A DNA stretch of 64,000 nucleotides from Chondrilla cf. caribensis (lineage: Eukaryota > Porifera > Demospongiae > Chondrillida > Chondrillidae), in contig OZ026549.1 of assembly GCA_964020155.1 (NCBI GenBank), forward strand, positions 2,849,633 through 2,913,632. Direction: 5' to 3'. The notes below the pieces were generated by a model that saw nothing but the letters and a program-made list of their open reading frames with translations, searched no databases and was not told the origin of the DNA. The position numbers were made by a program, and so were the translations under genes. This document shows positions 11,157-22,515 of this stretch, piece after piece. Numbering within the stretch: the first letter of the stretch is position 1; each line of letters starts with the position of its first letter.

Positions 11157-14100
11157 ATGGAGAACATTGGAAAAGTCTATTTGATGAGTATTCTACTCTG
11201 TATCATTTCTTCAGTTGCCATTTCAGGTGATTTCAAGTTTCTTGTCAGAATTAATATCAACACTAACAGTTTGAGGTACTGTTTAGGAAGGACGGCGATA
11301 TATTTAAGCACATGGGACTATTGCTATACTGTTGGCATTACTCTTACTATTCGGCTTGGCAAACATAACCGCCTAAGGGTTGAAAATAACGAACCGATTA
11401 GCAAACACTACGACTACGTTCCCTGACACTCTATTGACAGTTACACAAAATATATAGCCGGTATAGGGTTACTGTATTGTGTGACATCTTTCACAGTTCC
11501 TGTACGAATGCCGTTTCACGGGGCCGTCGGTAAAATTGAATGTAACCAGATTAGTGTGACATTTATACGTTTGGTGTACAGACCAAACAAAATTCATACA
11601 AGGAGAGTTTGATTCCACGATTATTCCATCATAGCGTCGTTAAGGTAAACGCGCCTTATTTCGAGCAGTGCCTAATTCCCAGCAGTTGGTTTCTCGCCAT
11701 ATTATTTTCACACCGGGTATGACAGAGCATTCTTTGGTCTACTCATTGACCGGATTAGGTGGAAAATCGACATGTTCGGAATTAAAGACTGTTTGAAATT
11801 ACCACCGCCTTCCTAAAACTATACGATTAGGCAACGGCACTCATATTCCAGTACGAGATAATGCAGTTCACAGGTACAGACAGAGTTCATCTTTACGTAT
11901 GCCGTAAGAGTTGTCCCCTCACTCACCTACATAATATACAGCTGTACTGGGTATAGTGACCGTCGTCTTATTATCGATTATTACGATGAAATCGACCGAC
12001 GATTTCGCTCCATCTCGTTAACACCACAGTGGTTACCGCTTTCGTCTATCTATGGTTTCACCAAAACACACCATATCCATGATGACACGTGCTACATCGT
12101 GTCATGTGCGCGTGACGTCCATGCAAGTTCAAAGTGCAATTGGTACTGTACTGTAGGATGCTGTCTCACACTCTATAATAGGACGTACGGGCGTTATCAA
12201 TTACATTGTACAGCCTCGACTGAGCTATCAGTAGCCTGTTCAAATATCCATCATACACGCTGGCTCAAAATCCTACAGTCTACAGCCAAGATTACAATCA
12301 GTTGCTCGTATCTCATCTTTTTGGCTCACGATGAGCTTTAAATGGTCACCCAGAACACTACTATCATCCTAACCGTATTTGTAGTCACAATTATCTTTCA
12401 ATATATTTAATATTCAAACTCACATTCTTGCCAGCCTCAGGTTTAAACACACAAAAAGTATCTGTTTGTTTTGTTTTAACACCTGTGTCCGAGAGTTACA
12501 TATGTATATGTGATGTTTGAATAATAAAACATTTCTCCCCCCTCTATGTACACGGAATAGTCTAGTTACAATAGCTAGACCGTCCCTAGGGCGGATAGGG
12601 CCGGGAGGCATCTATAATATAGGTAAATGTCAGTAAGTGTATGAGGATATTATGTAAAGATTAGCAGGATTAATTTCATTTAACTTAATATCAAAAGTTA
12701 AGCATAAATATCTCAAAGGAATTATGAAGTTCTTCCATAAAGGTTGATAAATTGCTGAGTAACTTCACTAAACTGCTCAATAGCCATGTTTGCTTGTCTG
12801 TTAATCACGACAGTGAAGACATGTGGATAGAAGATTAGTACATTTTTGGTCTCCATTTCAATATTTGGCAGTACTGTTTTGACTACAATGGACTTGCCAT
12901 GTCCATTTGGTTGGCAAACAATTGAATCATTCCCCAAAAATAGGTCCATGATAGCAGAGGTCTGTTCTGCAGAAAACACATAAGGATTGAAATGTCTGAT
13001 GTACTTGATTGTACATTAGGCATATAAAACCAGGGTGCCTATACTTTCATGTGTAAAGTGTACTACACTTAATTATTTTCCGTTCTCTCCTTTGGTTAAT
13101 TTTTGACAAAAACCATACATCATCATCACAATAGGCTGTTATTAGGGAAATCTGTATACGTAGAGATGACATTGAAAAACAAATAGCAACTAATGGTATT
13201 ACAGTATAACAATGATTAACAGTGGATATTGCATTCTGAATAGCTGCAGTGGTCCCATGTATGGTACATAACACAAGATGAGGAGACATCCAGTAATAGT
13301 GCTATACATGACACAACCAAGTACATAGATGCCAATTAGATACACAGTCACTTTACAGGCTGGAATTTGTAAGTGTAAAATTAATATTGATATTGATGCA
13401 TAACATGGCATGGTATGGAATGCAACAATTTCATTACTGAGTCAAAATAAATAAGGATTCATAACTGACTAAGCTAACTGCATCAACCAACATCAAATCC
13501 AATGAAAATATGATGAACATGCTGCAACCAAACTATTAATGCTTAATTCACTGTTTGTAATGTACATTTCCCCCTAGGCTCCCCTAAGGTAACTGTGGTG
13601 GTTGATGGCTACACAGTCAACTCCACTCAGACCTCACCAGCTTCACTACCACTAGGAACAGCTCTTGTGTTGGTGTGTAGAGTCAGTGGAATACCACAGA
13701 GACAGATCAAATATAATTGGACATGTCCAGATGGTCTATGTGAACGTCCAGGATATGCGGGGAGAAAGGTTGTTAATGGCAATATTCTAGCAGTCAATAT
13801 AACTTCTGACAGTGATGGAGGAACATACACCTGTGAAGTATCAAGAGAGGAGGGAGATGGGGGATACAGCCAAAATTATACCCTCATTGTTTCAGGTCAG
13901 TCATCTCCCCAAATTTGGGACACACACAAAACAAGCAACATTCATGTAAGATCAGAAGATTTTCTGGGAATACACGTTACATACCCAAGCCAACTTTGAT
14001 CATAAGTAGGTTATTATTCAGATGCTTAGCAATTGGAATTTGTTCAAAACATGTCTCAACATGATTATCACCTCCCTAAAATTCTGCTGTTTCAAAGGGA

Positions 14101-17100
14101 GAATTGGCATGAACATGTATGTATATTGTTGAAACCTAATAAAAATGATGAAGCAGCTGAATATGAAGGTTGGGGCTTAATCAGAATTAACCACCTAATT
14201 CAGAACATGTTAACAATGCAGTCATGCACAAAGATAGTATATGCACATATCAAAAACATTATCACACTTATACAAGTGTATGAAATGAATTGTTTTATTA
14301 TCGTTATAGGAGGACATGTTATCCACAGTTATGGGAGGCTTGTCCACCGGGAACATGTAATCACTAGAGGAGATCAGCTTCAACCACCTGGTGATGGAAC
14401 AGGGCCTGGAAGAATGGACTGCATAAAAACTGCACGAGAAACTGCTCATTTTGTATTTAAAGGTGGCAAAGGTGGCGTTGAACCACCAGACAATTTAATA
14501 TATCAAAGTGTTGAGGATGATGATCAAATGGCTACTTTATTCTTCAACCGAGCTTTCTTGTCAATGAACAATTTCATTGCAGAGTATTCCTGTCATGGTA
14601 CATATATTCTTTTCTATTTATCACCAGGTAACTACTACTAATACTAGGTATTACAATTGCAATTGTAAAACAATTGCAATTACAGCATCAAGTGATATTA
14701 ATCCTGACGCTTAATTATTGTTTTATCACTCCCCAACAGGCACATTATCCAATGTCACTATCATGAGGGCTGTGACAAACACCACTGATGTAAGAATATT
14801 CCTCAATGATATTCCTTCAGATATTCATAGAACCATTGTAGGATATGAACGTCATGACCTTGGAGTGACACTGCAGGGAGAGTATGCAAATATTCTCAGA
14901 CATACACAGCATACATTCTCATCACTAGTCCCAGGTGCTAGGTACACTGTAGTAGTGCAGGGACTGACTAAAGGTGCAATTGAAGGTCAAAGAAGTCAGC
15001 ATGTCACAAGAAGAGATTTCACAACTAAAGTGAAAGGTCAGGGTAATATCACATTTTACTTGAGCATAATAATTATCTCATACTAGGTGGTGCATAAAGA
15101 GTCCAATTTGGACTGAGTTACATTTTTTGTGTTAGAGTTCTTTGGAATGAAGGCATGGCACCACAGGACTATTAATTACTAAGTCTTTCCAATATCAATT
15201 TATTGAGCATTTGTGCTGGACTTCTCTTTGTATGCCCTTTAGCCCCCACACACCACAACAAAGTACAACTGAAAAATATAGAACAAAATAATTTACATGT
15301 ACACACATGCATCCAATTTATATATATCTACACATTAATTATGCATACATACGTATATATGGATGTATTATATTAAATTTTACAAACATTCACCTAACCA
15401 TCTGTATTATGTACACAAAAATATTTTTTGGGGTGGAGGTAAGGGCATATTTGCCTTCCTTTCAGAGAAATTCCCCCTCCCCCTTCTGGAGATTCTATAT
15501 TTACCCCCCTTGAGATACCTCATACAATTATACAGAACACATCAGATATTTGTAGGTTTTAGGAAACAGATTTCCTGGGATGAATATATCCCATAATACA
15601 CACATACTACAAATGTGTGCACAAATACGCGTACACATAGACCATCACAATATAAATCACACAAATAATATCACAGAGATTAATTGATAAAAGAAAAAGC
15701 CTTAACTCTATATAGTATATAATATTTGTACATATACATGTATTTATTGCTTTCTATGGATCCAGAACCATCAGCTCCAAGGTATCCCGTGATAATTGGA
15801 GATGATACAGATGGAATTGAACTAAACTGGATACCTCCACTAGAACCCAACGGAGATGTCTACTATCTCATTGAATATAATGATGGAATTAATACTGATT
15901 CAGTAAATACCTCAAGTGAGTCTACTTACTTCAATTTAACAGAACTACAGAGAGGAGTGACCTACAAAATCAGAGTGGTAGCAGTGAACTCAGCAGGAAG
16001 GAATGATACTGGACCAGTTCTACAGAGTAAGTATTTGTCAATATGTGATAACTTGAATTGTCAGTTGTCATGGTATAAAGTTACCCAATAGGATATAGAT
16101 CATTGTCGAACAAAAACTCATGCACAGTATATAGCAGTACTTACATATTTGATGGCAATAGGGAATAGTCCTTAATTAAAGTAGCAATCAATTATATTAT
16201 GTTGCAATGTGCAGGCACGGCTTACTAGACAGTCCAAATTGGTGTGATATCATTCACATGATTTTATGTGTGTATATATGTGCATATAATATTATGTGTA
16301 CATGTATGCATGTGAGTGCAATAGGTCTTCATTGACATTAGTTTAAATTTTATTTGTATTCACGCAGTATCCACTTTTCCAACTACTTAAAATAACCCAT
16401 CTGGTGAGTCTTTCAGATTTTTTCCGTCCTATGTATGCATATCCTCAATTACCGATATTATTATATCATTCTATTGTATATTACATTATATAATATAAAA
16501 CCCTCGTGATAATATATTTACCGCTATCTTCCTTGAATTCAGCAAATGTAACAGCTGGTGTCATTGGAGCCATTGCAGTCCTACTGATAGTAGTGACTGC
16601 CACAGCAATTATAATAGTGATAGTGATCGTCTGCATAATCAAGCGCAACAGAAGAAAAAGTATACCAGAAGGCAATGGAAAAGCTGACAATACACACCAT
16701 TACTACAGTGTAGCCACTGAATATGCACAACCTCCTAGAATCCAAGGAGTTAACAAGAATGACATGATTGTGTGTGACAAAATTGAGGGTGGAGGCCTGA
16801 ACGGTACTGGCACTTATGAAGATCCTGATGCTGGGGTCAAAGTTCACAACAAAGTTACAAATGCTAAGACATCTGGGAATGGCAAACAAAATACAAATAT
16901 CCCAGCAAAATATTCTAAACTACAGCAAAATGTACCCCAAGAACCACCTCAGTTGGATAGCACCGCACCTGAGGGTCATTATGATGTAGCTGAAAGCAGA
17001 CCATACCAAGATAAATATGACATCATTGGTTCAGGAATGTACGTCAATTCAGCTGCAGCAAAAAAAGAAAATGAAGATCTACCCATAACTCAACCAAACA

Positions 17101-17369
17101 CTAAACCATCAAAAAGTAAGCATCCCGAGGATATTAATGATGAAATGCCCAAGAATGGGAACGATCCTTCTGAGCTTTACACCCAACCCAATAAAGTGAG
17201 GAAAAGTAAAGAAGAATTGTACGCTAATCATGATCAAGTTGATCCAGAGGAATTGTACACACAACCTGTCAAGAAAAAGAAGATAAAAAAACCACCACCA
17301 TATGCATCTGGACGTAAAAGTGATGATCCAGAGGCACTCTATACTGCAGTTGACAAAAACAAGAAATGA
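11157..17369 (+). CDS. Receptor unit 2: Ig-X-FN3-FN3-TM with long tyrosine tail; stop in stalk exon
   Basis: Inferred type I cell-surface receptor. Exons: 11157-11226 signal peptide; 13578-13895 Ig domain (LVLVCRVSG, W in NWTC, DGGTYTC, plus an extra WTC..C pair); 14310-14627 two-cysteine domain of unknown family; 14740-15036 FN3; 15766-16026 FN3 (LNWIPPLEPNG, VVAVNSAG); 16368-16403 stalk; 16543-17369 TM and tail. All boundaries are GT-AG in phase 1. The stalk exon contains TAA at 16388-16390, where unit 6 has CAG. If included it gives a secreted protein of about 428 aa; if skipped (36 nt) the frame holds and a receptor of about 696 aa results. The tail has YSVA, YEDPD, YSKL, YDVA, YDII, YVN, two LYTQP and LYTAV sites. 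The ITIM-like tyrosine of unit 6 is cysteine here (IVCDKI). AATAAA lies at 17575-17580. Confidence 0.82.
11440..12340. other. Conserved CpG-bearing intron-1 segment, copy 2
   Basis: Closest in sequence to copies at 535-1440 and 54350-55010. Includes TAGTGACCGTCGTCTTATTA and GCGCGTGACGTCCATGCAAG. The latter contains TGACGTC, a CRE-like palindrome, in this copy and in unit 6; in unit 1 TGACGTC is followed by an extra CGTC. Confidence 0.45.
12722..12979 (-). pseudogene. Antisense RecQ-like helicase fragment, copy 2
   Basis: Eighty-five codons on the reverse strand. Best-preserved copy of the fragment: AIMDLFLGNDSIVCQPNGHG followed by KS gives an SF2 Walker A-like loop with its lysine and serine. 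TVLPNIEM and NVLIFYPHVF follow. No later helicase motif is present. It sits in intron 1 of unit 2, antisense to it. Confidence 0.5.
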
Positions 17370-18060
17370 AAAAAACTAACATTTGTTCAATTGTGTTCCA
17401 TGCAATTACTTCATTCACGTGTGTAGTCCTATGATACAACTATGTAAGAAATGTTAGTTATTACTATTCTTTACTATTCCACTATGAAAGTAAAAGTTCA
17501 GCTCTATTATTCACCATTAATTACATTTTATTTTTATATGTTGTTTGTACTCACACACATGGCTTTACAATAATAATAAAATCTAAAAATGCGTTTCTAA
17601 AATTTCAATCATTAACACGAGACTCACTAAACTAACCCTAATCACTCCTAATTGCAGTGGAATTCAGCGATAATAATTCATGTACACATACACATATAAA
17701 TTCAATTACAAAATATTTTTATGCCCGTTATTGAAAACCAAAACTCTACTTCATTCAAATAGGATTGATACATATTAGGACATTGTACGTGTACAAACTG
17801 GGGGTACAATATATATCCATCGTAGACCAAACATCAAGTATTAGTGCTAGCCTGTTCAGTTAACAAAGAACATCATATTATGGGAAACTTCTATCTTAGT
17901 TACTTTTGGTGGAAATAACATAAGATTTGGTGTAATATCACAATCAAGCTCCACTACCACAGATATACTGTTCAGTTGAACTGCTAGGATTCTGAATGTC
18001 TGAGCATTGCATAGCTTTGCATGGTGTCTTCCCACTAGCATTTGATGCAACTCTCCAGTT
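17370..18060 (+). other. Unit 2 3' UTR and flank
   Basis: Matches the unit 6 flank 59968-60430. AATAAA at 17575-17580, about 205 bases after the stop, is a candidate poly(A) signal and is conserved at 60170-60175. Nothing coding is seen before 18064. Confidence 0.55.
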
Positions 18061-18070
18061 GGAATGACAG

Positions 18071-18420
18071 GCCTCTCAGATGCAGTGTCAGCCAATGTTG
18101 GAGACACTGAGACATGCACTGGATCTGCACTGGAGTGCAATCCAAATGTCATATATGCCATAATAGCACCATTGGCTGCAGTCACTACTTTAGCTATTGT
18201 TGGAGCTCTCATCTTTGTCTCGGAGGAGGAAAAGCTTAAGCTAAACCGAAAGCATTTTGAGCTGCTACATACAGTACAAACAGCAAATGTAGCTGTAATA
18301 TCTTTGAAGTATTCCCACAAGAAGCTAACAATATACATGTACATCAGTAATGCATTTTTGGGGAAAATTCGGGTGTTGATAGCTACACCAAAGAGTCTAC
18401 AAGCAGATGGACCATGTAAC
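18071..18420 (+). other. Candidate extra TM exon or relic downstream of unit 2
   Basis: After an AG at 18069-18070 an open frame in phase 1 runs GLSDAVSANVG..., then a hydrophobic stretch (IYAIIAPLAAVTTLAIVGAL) and a charged segment EEEKLKLNRKHFELLHTV. The phase would fit the receptor exons. A diverged copy follows unit 6 at about 60505-60690 with the IFVS...KLKL..KHFELLHTVQ part intact but the N-terminal half deleted. A reverse-strand frame (17856-18464) is also open here but is broken in the unit 6 copy. It could be an alternative membrane exon, the end of a lost gene, or chance. Confidence 0.35.
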
Positions 18421-18429
18421 ACCATGTAA

Positions 18430-20060
18430 GTTACTCTGAACATAACACATTCTACATAGTACATCTATGTTATCAACTTTATCTTCCAAAACAAAACAAT
18501 TTTGTATACTTATAGTTCATAACAATAACATACATGTTATATATTAGTATTCATTTTTGTTGTAATTGCCAGCTTAAGTAGCAATAGACAGGAAGGGTAG
18601 AGAAACATTAGCGATAGGCAGTACCTTAGTATTGGATATAATGGTACATTAAATAGTAACAAATAATCCATGCATACCCCAAGTTGTATATAAACGTTAT
18701 TATTTTTATCATATGACATTTTATGCAAAGTGTATTATGCTTATAAAACTGGGTGTGCACTTCGTGCAGAACCTCGCTATGGAAGAAAAGTAAGGTCTAG
18801 TCTACGTATATTTACACCTATTGACTTGAACAATTGTATTGTATTATTAGATAATCTTTGAAAGAAAAAAGAAGAAAAAGAAAAAGAAAACCTTCCAGAT
18901 AGTCACACATATGCCATGACATCATATAATATTTGCAAATGGTTGTCAAGATGGACTTTATCATGGCCGGCCAATTCTAGGGCCCGATCTACGTTATGAT
19001 ATGCCCTACTTACGCCGAAAGAAAATTCCAAAATTATTATTCAGAATTTTTAGATAACTTGATTATTCGTGGTTTAAGAGGTCTGTTAATCCTTGCGGAA
19101 AGTATGGTATTCAACTTGATGAAACATGATTGCAATTTGTGCTTTGCAAATCTTGCATAAAATGGTATCAATGCAAATTTGAGTATCATTATTTGCAATG
19201 AAGAAGACATGAACTCTATTGGTACATCCGCCAAAACGAATACTATGTATTAATTCCCATTTGATTGCATGTGTACGTACTCTATTATGATAGATTTACT
19301 GTGATTTCCTTATATCAACTAACATGACTTGGTCATGTTAGTTGATATAATATTATGGAAATGGAATAATTATTATGTGTTTCTACATGTTGAAAATATC
19401 ATCTAAACATAAAGTGGGGTAGGTTTGACAAGTGTGTGTAGAATGTTTGGCTACATGGTTTTAAAAAGCAATTTGTGGGTCTCGAAAATCAGATTTAGTC
19501 AGTCCAAAATCCAAATCTCTTTTCTTTTACTTACACTTTACACTGTAAAACACCGGTGGAAATATTTCGCTATTGTTAGATTATATGATGAATTGTAGAA
19601 AATCATTGGTTGGTTAAATTCAACTATGATTTAAATTCTACAATTTGTACTGGTAGTAACTCTATTGTGTTCCTAAACTGATTTGTAGTGAACAAGTCAT
19701 ATTATATGAAATGCAATGACACAATGAGATAGCTTTACTAACAAACCCACTGGAATCACCTGAAATGAACAATAATATTGCAGGTGAATGGCTTCAGAAC
19801 TTGACCTTCATGAGCATTCAAGCATAAACAACATGTTTACACATTTGAGGTAATTACTGTGGCTTCTGGGCTTCCAGCCCTTTGCATACCATACATGGTG
19901 GAGCATATTCCAAATTTTACCATTGAATTTTACCATTAGTATACATTTTGTACATGTTAATAATCCTAGGTGGGAAAAGCCCTTTTGCAGTAACTGCTGG
20001 ATATAATCCACAAATATTGCTCACCAGACGCATGCATGTGGTGGATAAGCACTTCATGAA
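18430..20060. other. Gene-free flank between units 2 and 3
   Basis: The part 18480-19180 matches 60820-61480 after unit 6. A perfect hairpin with 18-bp arms (TATATCAACTAACATGAC, 3-nt loop) lies at 19311-19349. The part 19810-20020 matches 29460-29670 before unit 4. No gene seen. Confidence 0.5.
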
Positions 20061-20189
20061 AACCACCAATAATATTGGATTATAATCACCACTATTTTCA
20101 CAGTACTTGTAAAATCATGCAGGGTTCAGATTATCCAGATCGAATTAATCAGGGCATCATGCAGATATCACATGAAGGGATCCTTGATA

Positions 20190-20278
20190 AGTCAGTTAGT
20201 ACTTCCTTTGACCATAGAAATGTTTGGGCTATAAGAAAAGGAAACATTCCTATGGTCAGAGGAAGTATTAACTGACCA
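20190..20278 (+). promoter_or_regulatory. Palindromic upstream element of unit 3
   Basis: Inverted arms of about 35 bases, left containing TAGTACTTCCTTTGACCATA and right its near complement, separated by about 18 bases. The right arm corresponds to the GGAAGTACTAGCTGAC element found once before units 2, 5 and 6. The CArG and TATA elements of those promoters are not visible here. The start codon is 72 bases downstream. Confidence 0.45.
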
Positions 20279-20349
20279 ATAGGTATCCACTGGATCCTGA
20301 AAACACACTCTAACAAAGTTCAAGTGCTACCAGATGAAATATTGAGAAG

Positions 20350-22377
20350 ATGAGCTACATCAAAAGAATCTTTCTGATAAGTACTGTACTCTATATAACA
20401 ATTACAACTGCCTTTTCAGGTGAGTTTGATTTCCAAACAATCGAACCTAAATTACAGTGGGATACTTGGTTAGGCCAGACCACAATTACTCTGGGAATTG
20501 GTCCAAGACAGGGACAGCGAAAGGGGCTCCACTAGCCGCCTTGCTTATTCACTCCTTTAGTTCCGTTCATTCTCATCAATAGTATGGTATTATTTCTAGT
20601 GATTAGATAAATAATTTGTCTAGCACTTGACATGTGTTTGCAGCTATCTGCCCATCTGGTTATACCTACCTAGGGTAGCGGAACCATATCCCAGACACCT
20701 TATGGTTCACAATGGATAAAGTTGGATAGAGAGCATATTGACACTGACTTAAGACACATTTAGATAGATCTTATATTCCTTCATTCTAACATATTCTGTA
20801 CTTCACCAAAATATCCTCTTTTTCTGCCGCCGAGCTAGTGTATCTATAATGCGACATCATTTTCACTATTCCCGGCCATTTTCTCCTGAAGTCGGACAGC
20901 GGTCTTTTTAGAAGCTGCAAATCACAACTTAGAGGAGGGAAATGTGCCAAACAAAACTAAACAGTCTTGGTATACCCAGATAACACCTCGAAGATCCTCT
21001 TGGTCAGCGTTACGAAGGTTAACATACGGAAGATGTTGTGTCAAGTTGAATGATTCCAAAGGCCGCTGCTGCCTGCCCAAGGAGCACTTTCCATCTGTCA
21101 TCATCGTTACGGCCTTGCATTGATCGATTTTCGTGATCTCAGGTGCCATAAATTGCAAATTCAACAAAGCTCCACCATTCATTATTAGCTAAAGTCCAAC
21201 AATTGGTATGAAAATGTAGTTCGAATATTCCTCTGTAGCTAGCCTCCTTTCACTGAAGTAGGCTTTTGAGTACTTTGTAACTGATGATGGTAATCTTATG
21301 TTCACTGCAAATTAATTGGTTATACTCAATGTCTATTTGGCAGATCAGGATAAGATTGTACGGATGCCGTTCCAGCTCCATCAGTCCACATTACTTGACT
21401 AGTATCATCATCGTAAAGTTAATGCGAAGTACATAAATACAAGGATATTTTGTTTAATTCAAGAATGATAGATACTCAGACGCTACAGTACAGTTTTCAT
21501 GCTACAACCATAGAGGGTTTAGGGTCAATATTCTAACCATATCAAACATGTGCTTTGTGTATAGAATCTGATACATTGCTTAGAAAATCGGTTATTTTAT
21601 ATTGGCAGAACGTCCAATATAATAATTAAAATTGCTGACGCAAAGCGTGTCTGTCCAAATCCAAAGTGGTAACTGTGTATTTTAAACACAAAAATTGGAG
21701 CAAGGGAAATTTACATTAACAGTCTTGACAGAAAACTATAAACTCAAGCACAAACTGACTGACAACCACCATTTATGATCATGCAGCATCATTATACACG
21801 ATTGCATGATATCAATGTTATATGATAGTCATATTAATAGATTCCAACATTTGTCACTAGCATATGCATGGCAGATCAAAATAAAAAAAGTGATTTAATT
21901 GAAACTACATAGGTTTGGTTGATGGGACAAGTACGTACAATATTCATAGATTCTGCCCATGGTGATCTCCATCATGCATGGGTTTGAAGTTTGGGATTTA
22001 ATATTAATAATTATACTCTCACATAGTCAAAGACAATATTACATTTCAAGTATCTAAATTTCACACATACATGAAAATAGGAACATGTCAGCTTAAGAGT
22101 GGTTTGAAATGATGATGATCAGTGATGCAAGATAATTTGCTCCCTTCAAGTATTTGATTATGTTTAATTAATTACCTTATTTGCACTTGTATCCCTCCAC
22201 ACACCATAACGCTGGATATGTGACAAAGCAGCTAAAATGTGTTTAATATAAACACAGCCAATCCAGATTTCGGCAGGGGACTTTGCCAAGGGTCATTTGC
22301 CATTCAACCTCCCTAGAAATTTCACACACACAAGCACGCACACAAGCAAACCTGCACGCACGTGCACACACACACAT

Positions 22378-22430
<53 letters not shown>

Positions 22431-22460
22431 CACACATGCACACACGCACACACGCACACG

Positions 22461-22515
<55 letters not shown>

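Noticed and set aside
12099..12341. 80-codon cysteine-containing + frame in intron 1 of unit 2, with relatives in units 1 and 6
   Set aside because: Substitutions between copies mostly change amino acids and the unit 1 and 6 frames are broken, so it behaves as non-coding DNA.
13627..13830. Reverse-strand frames opposite each Ig exon (also 23102, 32205, 55777)
   Set aside because: They are shadows of the conserved Ig exon, recurring in every unit because the sense strand is conserved.
14033..14641. 202-codon + frame
   Set aside because: It is exon 3 of unit 2 read through from the upstream intron; the conserved acceptor at 14308-14309 gives the real start.
17856..18464. 202-codon reverse-strand frame
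   Set aside because: No recognisable domain, and the paralogous copy near 60431-60817 is interrupted by stops on that strand.
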